Below the pieces are notes generated by a model. That model had not been told where the DNA came from. It saw only the letters and a list, made by a program, of their open reading frames with translations, and made no database searches. Shown one piece after another: positions 27,434 to 35,459 of a stretch of 64,000 nucleotides of DNA. Within the stretch, counting starts at the first letter, position 1, and each line of letters opens with the position of its first letter. The translations under genes were made by a program, and so were the position numbers. This DNA is from Mageeibacillus sp. UBA4314 (lineage in GTDB: Bacteria > Bacillota > Clostridia > Saccharofermentanales > Saccharofermentanaceae): NCBI GenBank assembly GCA_002394605.1, contig DGUI01000018.1, positions 1 to 64,000 of the forward strand. Reading direction: 5' to 3'.

Positions 27434-28546
27434 ATGAAGAATCTTAAGAGGATCACATCATCAGTTGTGGCTATGGGAATGCTCACGGCAGCTCTGCTGT
27501 CCACTGCTGCATGTGACAAGAGGCAGCAGCTCATCGTGTACAACTGGGGTGAGTACATCGCGGAGGAAACGATCGACAAGTTCCAGCAGGCATACCCTCA
27601 GTACAACGTCGTCTACAGGACATTCGAGACAAACGAGACAATGTATCCCAACCTGTCTAACGACTACGACGTTATCGTACCTTCAGAGTACATGGTATGC
27701 AGGCTCATCCAGGAAGAGAGGATCCAGCCCATCGACTGGACCAAGCTCCCTTCAGTTACAAAGTACATGGATCCCATGTTCAAGGATCTCCAGTATGCTG
27801 AGGACAAGGCTCTGTCTGACAAGGTGCTCGAGTACGCCGTTCCTTATCTGTACTGCACGGTAGGACTTGTTTACGATGCAAACAAGATCACCATTCCTGA
27901 GGGAACAACGGATGCAAAGGAGATCTGGAGCGTTATCTTCGATGAGGCAAACAAGGGTAAGATCGGCATGTACGATTCCATGAGAGAGTCTATCGGTACT
28001 GCTCTCAACTACCTCGGTTATTCCATCAATACAATGGACGAGGCACAGCTCAAGGAAGCGCTCGATCTGCTTATCAAACAGAAGGCAAACGTATCTCCCG
28101 CTTACGGCGTTGATAACCTCAAGGATAAGATGGCATCCGGCGAGCTCTCAGCTTCCATCGCATGGTCAGGCGACCACATCGTAATGCTCGACAGGATCGA
28201 GGAGCTGGGCGGCAACGACAACATCGATCTTAAGTTCGTCCTTCCCGCAGGTTCCAACTGGAGCGTCGACATGATGTGCGTTCCCACGAACTGCCAGAAC
28301 TACGAGGGCGCCATGGATTTCATCAACTTCATGTACGATCCGCAGATCGCTTTCGAAAACTGTGAATATGTAGGTTACTCAACACCTAACACAGCTGCCA
28401 AGGATATGCTCGACCCTGAGGTATCAGGCAACATCTATTACTATCCCACATCTGATGTTTTTGCTACTCTCGAGGTGTATTACACATCCGAGAAGATCGA
28501 GGAGAAGTACACTGAGATCTGGAATACCGTTAAGGCTAGCGCGTGA
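27434..28546 (+). CDS. potD: Polyamine-binding lipoprotein PotD
   Basis: A 370-aa substrate-binding protein. The lipobox LSTAAC (Cys at residue 27) anchors it to the outer face of the membrane, as expected in a Gram-positive. The mature protein opens QLIVYNWGEYIAEETIDKF, the conserved PotD start, and contains DYDVIVPSEYMV and AYGVDNLKDKMASGELS. The ribosome binding site AGGAGG is 8 nt upstream. It delivers spermidine or putrescine to PotBC. Last gene of the operon; a terminator follows. Confidence 0.95.
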   Translation: MKNLKRITSSVVAMGMLTAALLSTAACDKRQQLIVYNWGEYIAEETIDKFQQAYPQYNVVYRTFETNETMYPNLSNDYDVIVPSEYMVCRLIQEERIQPIDWTKLPSVTKYMDPMFKDLQYAEDKALSDKVLEYAVPYLYCTVGLVYDANKITIPEGTTDAKEIWSVIFDEANKGKIGMYDSMRESIGTALNYLGYSINTMDEAQLKEALDLLIKQKANVSPAYGVDNLKDKMASGELSASIAWSGDHIVMLDRIEELGGNDNIDLKFVLPAGSNWSVDMMCVPTNCQNYEGAMDFINFMYDPQIAFENCEYVGYSTPNTAAKDMLDPEVSGNIYYYPTSDVFATLEVYYTSEKIEEKYTEIWNTVKASA

Positions 28547-28615
28547 GTTGCGGGGTTTTAGGGGCGGCCGTGTGACACCGAGGACACCTTTGATCCGGAA
28601 AAGACCGTAGAACAT

Positions 28616-28656
28616 ATCGACCGAATCCCGGTTTTAAGGATCCGGTCGATTTTTAT
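28616..28656 (+). terminator. Terminator of the pot operon
   Basis: ATCGACCG (28616-28623) and CGGTCGAT (28643-28650) form the stem, with further pairing inside (AATCCCGG/CCGGATC region), followed by TTTTATT. It lies 70 bp after potD. Confidence 0.75.
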
Positions 28657-28795
28657 TCTCTTGAGCAGATCTTACTCGTCGAAAAAACGGGTCTTACTCG
28701 TCAAAAATTGAATATATTGGTGAGTTAGCGAGGACTAACGTATTGGGTGACACCCGGGACAGGTTCGACAGTGCACCCGGCAGCATGTCCAAAAT

Positions 28796-28926
28796 CTTTT
28801 TCATAGCAAAATCGATGTGTTTTCATAGCAATGTTATGAAGAATATGCGTATTTGTTATGAAACATAACAAAATCGACTTTTTTCATAGCAATGTTATGA
28901 AGAATTGCCCATTTTGCTATGAAACC
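28796..28926. repeat. Tandem hairpin-forming repeat of about 62 bp, two units
   Basis: An exact 25-bp direct repeat (TTTTCATAGCAATG... , 28820-28844 and 28881-28905) is 61 bp apart, with CATAGCAAAATCGA and CATAACAAAATCGA before each copy. The outer ends (TTTCATAGCAAAAT and ATTTTGCTATGAAA) are inverted, so the whole can fold as a large stem. It is AT-rich in GC-richer flanks. No open frame. Confidence 0.6.
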
Positions 28927-29027
28927 TTTACGGGATGACACCCGGGACACCTTTGCCGGCGGCCGGCACCCTGCACCCGTCGCCCGCTACGCCGAGCACC
29001 GGAACGTGATTACATGTAATACCCCCC

Positions 29028-29747
29028 TCACCTCAATTCCTTAAGATGCTTCTCATATATCTCCCTCGACGACCTGGCGCGCAGATGTGATACGGGGAGA
29101 GTAATGCCTCCCCTGATCTCGACATGGTCGTAGTAGAATCTGTCGATATATAGCATGTTCACGAGGAAACTCTGGTGGATCCTGATAAAATCAAACCCGG
29201 CCAGGAAGGACTCGATACGGTCGAGGGCCGTTTTATACGGCTCCCTGAGGTAGGTGACGCCACTTTCGGCGATGATGAAGATCTTGCGGTTCCTGCTTTC
29301 GTAGTAGACGATCTTGCTTATCCTGATGCGCTTGACCGCATTGCCTGATCTTACCCTGTCGCAGATGTCATAAAGCCCGCGGGAGAACAGGAGGGCGTTC
29401 AGGCATTCTTCGAAGTCGGTCCGCATCCGGCTCCTTCTGACGCACCGGAAGATGTTATGGCGGTATCCGGTAAATGCAAGTTCGGCACTGTCAGTCACGA
29501 CAGCGATCCGGGCTTGCGGACTTATGCTGCGGAGTTCAGTCACCACTTTGAAGCCGCGCACTCCGGCGATCCCGTCTCCAACTATTATCAGGTCGGAATA
29601 AAGGATGTCCTCAGAATTGCTCAGAAGTTCAGAAGTTGAGTGATAAGTCTGTATGTTGAAGTCCGCACAGCATTCCTCGAGGTAACGTGCCACGCACCTC
29701 TTGATCAGACCTGAGTGGGATTCTGGATCACAGATTACCAAGTGCAT
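29028..29747 (-). CDS. LytTR-family regulator with degenerate receiver
   Basis: A 239-aa protein. Residues 1-118 are a receiver-like domain; 130-239 a LytTR DNA-binding domain (IRISKIVYYESRNRKIFI, FIRIHQSFLVNMLYID, LPVSHLRARSSREIYEKHL). In the receiver, DLIIVGDGIAGVRGF aligns the phosphoacceptor site with Gly and moves the Asp by one, and the conserved Lys is Arg, so phosphorylation as in classic response regulators is doubtful. No histidine kinase is adjacent. It is divergent from the aromatic operon, with about 50 bp to the next promoter. Such regulators often control surface or peptide genes; the target here is unknown. Confidence 0.8.
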   Translation of the reverse strand: MHLVICDPESHSGLIKRCVARYLEECCADFNIQTYHSTSELLSNSEDILYSDLIIVGDGIAGVRGFKVVTELRSISPQARIAVVTDSAELAFTGYRHNIFRCVRRSRMRTDFEECLNALLFSRGLYDICDRVRSGNAVKRIRISKIVYYESRNRKIFIIAESGVTYLREPYKTALDRIESFLAGFDFIRIHQSFLVNMLYIDRFYYDHVEIRGGITLPVSHLRARSSREIYEKHLKELR

Positions 29748-29798
29748 ACCGTAATACTATTATTACGGAAAAACACTGTACAACAATTGTTCATTGTA

Positions 29799-29828
29799 TT
29801 GACAAACATAGATGGGCGTGATTAAATA
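29799..29828 (+). promoter_or_regulatory. Promoter of the aromatic amino acid operon
   Basis: TTGACA at 29799-29804 with an AT-rich -10 (TTAAAT/TAAATA) 17-18 bp downstream. The leader peptide starts about 28 bp later. Confidence 0.6.
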
Positions 29829-29855
29829 ATCGCAGTTTATCAACAGGAGTTGACA

Positions 29856-29933
29856 ATGCACTCAACAGTCTTTACATACGCATACTTTTATTTTTACTTT
29901 GGTGACAGTGACCGAAGCGATTTGTGTGCGTGA
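29856..29933 (+). CDS. Phe/Tyr-rich attenuator leader peptide
   Basis: A 25-codon gene: CAGGAG is 6 nt before the ATG, and the product reads MHSTVFTYAYFYFYFGDSD... ending at TGA 29931. Residues 6-15 (FTYAYFYFYF) hold four Phe and four Tyr. Such runs are the mark of leader peptides whose stalled translation, when charged tRNA-Phe or tRNA-Tyr is scarce, prevents folding of a downstream terminator (compare E. coli pheL). Right after the run, CTTTGGT and ACCGAAG can pair as a pause hairpin; a terminator stands at 29966-29998. The gene that follows is DAHP synthase. The function is inferred from this arrangement. Confidence 0.8.
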   Translation: MHSTVFTYAYFYFYFGDSDRSDLCA

Positions 29934-29965
29934 GAATCAAGACATAGAACAAGTTACAAATGAAG

Positions 29966-29998
29966 CCGCACGGATCGCAGAAGACCGTGCGGTTTTTT
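29966..29998 (+). terminator. Attenuator terminator before aroF
   Basis: CCGCACGG and CCGTGCGG form an 8-bp GC-rich stem with an 11-nt loop, followed by TTTTTT, 19 bp before the aroF ATG. TGTGCG in the leader peptide's last codons can pair with the CGCAC(G) of the 5' arm, giving a possible antiterminator. With the Phe/Tyr leader this is a complete attenuation set-up. Confidence 0.85.
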
Positions 29999-30016
29999 GA
30001 TCAAGGAGGACAGAAC

Positions 30017-31015
30017 ATGATCGCACAGCTTAAGAACACAGCAACACCCGCAGAAGTAGAGATGCTCGTCTCGTGGCTCGAGAGGAAGGGAGTGAAGGTA
30101 ACGCCCATCCACGGTGAGTACTGCACGATCCTGGGACTTGTCGGTGATACGACGAAGATCGACATCGACATCCTGGAGAGCATGAGCATCGTAGAGGCCG
30201 TTAAGCGGATCTCCGAACCTTATAAGGCGGCTAACAGGAAGTTCCATCCGGAAGATACGGTAGTCGATATCGGGGGAGTTAAGCTCGGCGGAGGACATTT
30301 CGTGATCATGGCAGGACCGTGCTCTGTTGAATCTGAGGAGCAGATCATCACGACTGCCAGGGCCGTTAAGGCTGCAGGGGCGCAGATATTAAGGGGCGGC
30401 GCGTTCAAGCCGAGGACGTCACCTTATGATTTCCAGGGACTTAAGGAAGAGGGATTAAAGCTCCTCCTCAAAGCGAAAGAAGAGACCGGGCTTCCCATCG
30501 TAACCGAGATAATGGCGATCCACCACCTCCCGCTGTTCGAGGACATCGACTGCATACAGGTCGGGGCAAGGAACATGCAGAATTTCGAGCTGCTCAAGGC
30601 TCTCGGAAGGACGGATAAGCCGGTCCTGCTCAAGAGGGGCATGTCCGCTACGATGAAGGAGCTCTTGATGAGTGCCGAATACATCATGAGCGAGGGCAAT
30701 CCGAATGTCATACTCTGCGAGCGCGGGATCAGGACTTATGAGACTTACACACGCAATACTTTCGACCTGTCTGCGATCCCGATGCTCAAGGAACTGACGC
30801 ATCTTCCGGTCGTGGCTGACCCCTCGCATGCAACGGGAAGGGCGTCCCTCATAAGACCGATGGCAATGTCTGCCACGGCAGCCGGATGCGACGGTCTGGA
30901 GATAGAAGTACACCCCAATCCGAACGAGGCAATGAGCGACGGAGCGCAGTCTCTGAAGCCTGATCAGTTCGCAGAAGTTGTGGAAGCTGTAAATAAGGTT
31001 CGCAGTATTCTTTAA
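30017..31015 (+). CDS. aroF: DAHP synthase, type I-beta with regulatory N-domain
   Basis: A 332-aa enzyme from ATG 30017 (AAGGAGG 7 nt upstream; an in-frame ATG at 29960 lies within the attenuator). Residues 1-70 are the ferredoxin-like domain that in such enzymes binds Phe or Tyr for feedback control. The barrel shows [33 protein letters not shown] and [10 protein letters not shown], with conserved metal and substrate ligands. It joins PEP and erythrose-4-phosphate, the entry step of the shikimate pathway. First structural gene behind the attenuator. Confidence 0.95.
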   Translation: MIAQLKNTATPAEVEMLVSWLERKGVKVTPIHGEYCTILGLVGDTTKIDIDILESMSIVEAVKRISEPYKAANRKFHPEDTVVDIGGVKLGGGHFVIMAGPCSVESEEQIITTARAVKAAGAQILRGGAFKPRTSPYDFQGLKEEGLKLLLKAKEETGLPIVTEIMAIHHLPLFEDIDCIQVGARNMQNFELLKALGRTDKPVLLKRGMSATMKELLMSAEYIMSEGNPNVILCERGIRTYETYTRNTFDLSAIPMLKELTHLPVVADPSHATGRASLIRPMAMSATAAGCDGLEIEVHPNPNEAMSDGAQSLKPDQFAEVVEAVNKVRSIL

Positions 31016-31066
31016 TTTTTATTATAATATAGGTTACGTTGCCAAAATGGAGAGTACTATCGTAAC

Positions 31067-31981
31067 ATGATCAAGAAGATGTTTGACATTGACAGATCGG
31101 ATATGGCTGAGCCCGCCACGGTCGGAATAGTCGGTCTGGGACTTATAGGAGGATCATTTGCCAAGGCGTACAAGGCTAAGGCTCCGGGCTATAAGGTCTA
31201 TGCAGCAAACAGAACGAAGGCCACGCTCGACAGGGCGATGGCAGAAGGCGTTGTGGATGGTGTCCTGGATGAGAACACCATAGGTGAATGTGATCTTATC
31301 ATCGTTACCCTCTACCCGGAGGCAGCGGTCAGGTATATCGAAGACAACAGGCAGTATTTCAAGACAAATACGATCGTAACCGATGCCTGCGGCAATAAGC
31401 GGGGCATATGCAGTGAAGGGTTTAAGCTGGCAGATGAAGATGAGTCTTTCTGTTTTATCGGTGCTCATCCGATGGCAGGAAGCCAGTATTCCGGCTATGA
31501 GTATTCCAAAGCTGATATGTTCGACGGAGCATCGATGATACTTGTTCCGACCTTGACAAGAGAGGACGAGATCACGCCAAGGATGGGAATGATAATCTCA
31601 AGGTCCAAGACCCTTCTGGCTCCCATCGGATTCGGCGAATACAAGGTTACTGATGCGGCAACGCATGACAGGATGATCGCATACACATCCCAGTTAGGTC
31701 ATGTAATGGCAAGCAGCTATGTCAGGAATCAGCTGTCTCTCGAGAGCTTCGGTTTTACCGGCGGGAGCTTCCGTGACATGACAAGGATCGCTTACTGCAA
31801 TCCCGAGATGTGGTCCGAGCTCTTCATAGAGAACCGCGATAACCTGACCAAAGAGATAGACATCCTCATCGGAGAACTGGAGAGATACAGGGAAGCGATA
31901 GATTCATCTGACTGCGACACGCTCCGGAGGCTCTTAGATGAAGGAACAAGACGGAAGGAAAAGATAACACCACATGACTGA
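31067..31981 (+). CDS. tyrA: Prephenate dehydrogenase
   Basis: A 304-aa NAD(P)-dependent enzyme. The Rossmann loop VGLGLIGGSFAKAYK is at about residues 23-38; GAHPMAGSQYSGYEYS carries the catalytic His and substrate-binding block; THDRMIAYTSQLGHVMASSY is the helical C-domain. No ACT domain, so feedback by Tyr is not evident in the protein itself. It converts prephenate to 4-hydroxyphenylpyruvate. It overlaps aroB by 8 bp. Confidence 0.9.
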   Translation: MIKKMFDIDRSDMAEPATVGIVGLGLIGGSFAKAYKAKAPGYKVYAANRTKATLDRAMAEGVVDGVLDENTIGECDLIIVTLYPEAAVRYIEDNRQYFKTNTIVTDACGNKRGICSEGFKLADEDESFCFIGAHPMAGSQYSGYEYSKADMFDGASMILVPTLTREDEITPRMGMIISRSKTLLAPIGFGEYKVTDAATHDRMIAYTSQLGHVMASSYVRNQLSLESFGFTGGSFRDMTRIAYCNPEMWSELFIENRDNLTKEIDILIGELERYREAIDSSDCDTLRRLLDEGTRRKEKITPHD

Positions 31982-33053
31982 TATCAGGATACATGTCAGG
32001 GCATCTAGGGAATACGATGTCGTGATCGGAAAAGGACTCATAGCGAAGGTGGGGCAGCTCGTCAGGGAAGCAGTTCCCAAGGCAACAAAGATACTTATCG
32101 TGAGCGAGACGAATGTGGCTCCGCTCTACCTGGATACCGTTAAGGGCAGCCTTGAGGGTGAAGGGTTCGAAGTGGAGGAAGTTGTTTTCGAAGCGGGTGA
32201 GAAGAGCAAGAACATCGACACGATAGCCCGGATGTGGGGTGTGATGGCTAAGGCCGGATTTACCAGGACCGATGCCGTCGTGGCGTTAGGCGGCGGTGTC
32301 ACAGGAGATATGGCAGGTTTTGCTGCCGCCACGTTCCTGAGGGGCATAGATGTAGTTCAGATCCCGACCTCACTCCTGGCACAGGTCGATGCATCCGTCG
32401 GAGGCAAGACCGGCATAGACCTTCCCGAGGGTAAGAATCAGGTCGGTTCGTTCCACCAGCCCTCCATGGTCATCGAAGATACGGACTGTCTTAAGACCTT
32501 ATCTCCGGACAAGTTTACGGAAGGCCTCGGTGAAGTCCTGAAGTATGCTTTCATCATGGATAAGGAACTTCTGAAGGTGCTCGAAATATATGAGGACAAG
32601 GGGAATCTCCAGAACGATACACAGACACTTACAGACATAGTAAAGGCATGTGTCGCCGACAAGGTTGAAGTCATCACGGAAGATGAATTTGATACAGGCA
32701 GAAGACAGATCCTGAACTTCGGTCATACGATCGGACATGTGATCGAGAGAGACAGTAATTTCACAAAAGATCACGGCGTGTGCGTTGCCATGGGCATGGG
32801 CATCATTGCCGATGCGTGCCTTGCGGCAGGCATGACGGATAAGGCAACACATGACAGGATGATATCGCTTATTGAAGCTTACGGACTTCCTTCAGGTGAC
32901 GGCATTACACCTGATGAGGCAGTAGCAGGCGTCATGAATGATAAGAAGAAGAGGGGCAATACCATATCACTGATCGTTGTAAGGAACATCGGTGAAGCGG
33001 AGATCTGCCCCATGGATCCCGAAGGATTACGTATTTTTTTGAGTCGGAGGTAA
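31974..33053 (+). CDS. aroB: 3-Dehydroquinate synthase
   Basis: A 359-aa NAD- and metal-dependent enzyme of normal length. LGGGVTGDMAGFAAATFLRGIDVVQIPTSLLAQVDASVGGKTGI is the diagnostic nucleotide and substrate block; EGLGEVLKYAFI and NFGHTIGHVIE hold metal ligands (Glu and His). It forms dehydroquinate from DAHP. It overlaps tyrA and is 6 bp from the next gene. Confidence 0.95.
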   Translation: MTDIRIHVRASREYDVVIGKGLIAKVGQLVREAVPKATKILIVSETNVAPLYLDTVKGSLEGEGFEVEEVVFEAGEKSKNIDTIARMWGVMAKAGFTRTDAVVALGGGVTGDMAGFAAATFLRGIDVVQIPTSLLAQVDASVGGKTGIDLPEGKNQVGSFHQPSMVIEDTDCLKTLSPDKFTEGLGEVLKYAFIMDKELLKVLEIYEDKGNLQNDTQTLTDIVKACVADKVEVITEDEFDTGRRQILNFGHTIGHVIERDSNFTKDHGVCVAMGMGIIADACLAAGMTDKATHDRMISLIEAYGLPSGDGITPDEAVAGVMNDKKKRGNTISLIVVRNIGEAEICPMDPEGLRIFLSRR

Positions 33054-33059
33054 CCCGTT

Positions 33060-35459
33060 TTGATCATATCTTGCAGCAACAGGAAGCTTAACCTCGTAGT
33101 AGAAGCACCTGCTTCAAAATCGATAGAGCACAGAGAACTCATCGTAAGAACATTCTGTTCCGTATTCGGTCTCAAGGGCGAGGCGAGCTTTGATATCCTC
33201 GTGCCCGATCCGGACGACAGCGTTGACATCAGGGCGACCAAGGAATGCCTTACAAACCTGCTCAACTACAAGAACAGCCCTGAAGTGATAATCATGCCTT
33301 GCCATGAGAGCGGATCGACATTGAGGTTCATGATCCCGGTCGCATCTGCATTTCTCTCGGTCATGAACGCATCTGACAGGGAGATCGTCTTCGAGACGGA
33401 GGGAAGGCTCTTCGACAGACCGCTTGATGACCTTCAGGCTTGCCTGGAGCCTCACGGCGTACATATAACAAAAAACATCTTCGACAGGACGATCCACATC
33501 ACGGGACACATGACTCCCGGCAAGTTCGTTATCGACGGAACGGTATCATCACAGTACATATCAGGACTCCTTCTTGCAGTCCCTCTCTTTGAGACGACGA
33601 GCACGATAGAAGTAACCGGAATAATGTCATCCATTCACTATATCGGGCTTACGATCGAGGCGCTGTTCAAGTACGGTGTCAGGATCGAGAAGGATGACAA
33701 CATCTTCAGGATGCGTGAAGAAGATTTCTGCTACCGCGAAGTAACCATCCCGTCTGATGATCTTGTGGTCGAAGGTGACTGGTCCAATGGTTCGTTTCTG
33801 ATGTGTCTGGGCTTCCTGCTGAAGAACGGCAGCATGAGGGTCAAGGGACTGGACCGCGCATCAGCCCAGGGTGATTGTGCGATACTGGAGTATTTCGAAG
33901 AGATGGGACTTGATGTCAGGTTTGACGGTTCTGATATCATCACATCAAGGCCGGACAAGATAGTCCTCAAGGACATGATCACGTTCGACTGCAGGGACAT
34001 TCCCGACATCGTTCCGTATATGGCCGTGATCGCGGCTTTCTACAGCAGGAGGACGGTCTTCTACAACGTTAACCGCCTCAAGGTAAAGGAATCCGACCGT
34101 CTTGCTGCGCTGATGGAATTGCTCAGGGCAGCAGGTTTTGTAACAGCTTCAGAGGACGATAACAGTACTCTGATAATCAGGGGCGGAGAAGCGAGGGAAG
34201 GAAGCGCGATACCGCTCAAGCTTTCTTCATATAACGACCACAGGATGGCAATGACAGCCGTTCTGTTAGCTGCAGGATTGGGATGTGACATCGAGGTCGA
34301 TGATATCAACTGCATGACCAAATCATTCCCCACGTTCATCGATGTCATCCGCACGAAGATGGCACCTTCCAGGATGCAGAGCCTGTATAACGGTGATGTC
34401 CTGAAGATCAGGATCTATGGTGAATCACACAGCGAGAAGATCGGTGCATATATCGACGGCCTTCCGTCGGACATCAGTATCGATGAAGAGTACACGGCAA
34501 AGATCATGAGCCGCAGGGCACCCGGTAAGAATAAATGGTCGACACAAAGATCTGAGAAGGATGAGGTCCATTTTGAACTCAACAGAAGATCTGTTCACGG
34601 TTATATCCTGAATACCAATACGAATCCCAAGGATTATTCTTCCATCATGAACAAGCCGCGTCCCTCTCATGCGGATTATACGGCCGGACTGATCTACGGT
34701 GAGGAAGCATCAAGATCAGGAGGAGGGATCTTCTCAGGAAGGATGACGGCGCCTTTATGCATCGCAGGTTCGATCGCCAAGAAGGAACTCGAGAAGAGAG
34801 GCATCGAGATCTATGCCCACATCCTTCAGACAGGTGAGATAAGTGATGTAGGCTACTATGAGGGTTTTACCAAAGAAGACATCAAGGCAGTGGCTCTGAA
34901 GGAGTTCCCTGCAATAGATAAGGAAGCTGCAAAGCTCATGATCGATACGATCGAGGAAGCAAGGAAAGACAATGATTCAGTCGGCGGCGTCATCGAGACG
35001 GTCATCTACGGCATGCCCGGCGGGATCGGAGGTCCTCTCTTCGACGGGATCGAAGGCAAGATCGCACAGATCGTATATGCGATACCTGCAGTAAAGGGTG
35101 TTGAATTCGGATACGGTTTTGAATCATCTTATCTTAGAGGTTCCGAGAACAACGATCCGTTCTGTATAGGTGATGACGGCAAGGTCTCACTTAAGTCAAA
35201 CAAGTGTGGCGGAATATTAGGCGGAATATCCGTAGGGCCTGATGTCCCCATCGTATTCTCTACAGCCATAAAGCCCACTCCTTCGATATCAAGGGAACAG
35301 CAGACGATAGATATTGCCGCGAAGAAGGATACGACCATCAGGATCGAGGGAAGGCATGATCCGTGCATCGCTCCTAGAGCAGTACCGGTCGTGGAATGTG
35401 CAGCTGCCATAGCACTGTACGATATGATCCTTAAGAAAGACAGTGAGGAAGAGAAATGA
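33060..35459 (+). CDS. aroA-aroC: EPSP synthase-chorismate synthase fusion (AroA-AroC)
   Basis: A 799-aa fusion starting at TTG 33060 (GGAGG 9 nt upstream). Residues 1-425 are EPSP synthase: PASKSIEHR, ESGSTLRF, DGTVSSQYISGLLLAVPL, KVKESDRL and NDHRMAMTAVLLAAG. Residues about 440-790 are chorismate synthase: YGESHSEKIGAYIDGLP, RPSHADYTAGLIYG, DSVGGVIETVIYGMPGG, ILGGISVGPDV, KPTPSIS and GRHDPCIAPRAVPVVE. These are the last two steps of the pathway, so EPSP could pass between active sites. Both halves keep their key residues. The frame is unbroken at the junction. It overlaps the next gene by ATGA. Confidence 0.95.
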   Translation: MIISCSNRKLNLVVEAPASKSIEHRELIVRTFCSVFGLKGEASFDILVPDPDDSVDIRATKECLTNLLNYKNSPEVIIMPCHESGSTLRFMIPVASAFLSVMNASDREIVFETEGRLFDRPLDDLQACLEPHGVHITKNIFDRTIHITGHMTPGKFVIDGTVSSQYISGLLLAVPLFETTSTIEVTGIMSSIHYIGLTIEALFKYGVRIEKDDNIFRMREEDFCYREVTIPSDDLVVEGDWSNGSFLMCLGFLLKNGSMRVKGLDRASAQGDCAILEYFEEMGLDVRFDGSDIITSRPDKIVLKDMITFDCRDIPDIVPYMAVIAAFYSRRTVFYNVNRLKVKESDRLAALMELLRAAGFVTASEDDNSTLIIRGGEAREGSAIPLKLSSYNDHRMAMTAVLLAAGLGCDIEVDDINCMTKSFPTFIDVIRTKMAPSRMQSLYNGDVLKIRIYGESHSEKIGAYIDGLPSDISIDEEYTAKIMSRRAPGKNKWSTQRSEKDEVHFELNRRSVHGYILNTNTNPKDYSSIMNKPRPSHADYTAGLIYGEEASRSGGGIFSGRMTAPLCIAGSIAKKELEKRGIEIYAHILQTGEISDVGYYEGFTKEDIKAVALKEFPAIDKEAAKLMIDTIEEARKDNDSVGGVIETVIYGMPGGIGGPLFDGIEGKIAQIVYAIPAVKGVEFGYGFESSYLRGSENNDPFCIGDDGKVSLKSNKCGGILGGISVGPDVPIVFSTAIKPTPSISREQQTIDIAAKKDTTIRIEGRHDPCIAPRAVPVVECAAAIALYDMILKKDSEEEK

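Larger units (their letters stand above)
28572..28955. repeat. Three dispersed copies of a TGACACCCGGGACACC motif
   Basis: About 21-bp copies at 28572-28592, 28747-28767 and 28935-28955, each of the form (G/A)TGACACC(C/G)(G/A)GGACA. They sit in a gene-free stretch of about 480 bp (28547-29027). This motif belongs to the same GGGGACA/GGGACGGTTC class as the inverted-repeat element at 23266 and the hairpin loop at 21501, so it may be REP-type DNA. Confidence 0.55.

Noticed and set aside
29960..30016. Upstream start for DAHP synthase at 29960
   Set aside because: It would be translated from within the terminator hairpin; ATG 30017 has an ideal AAGGAGG site.
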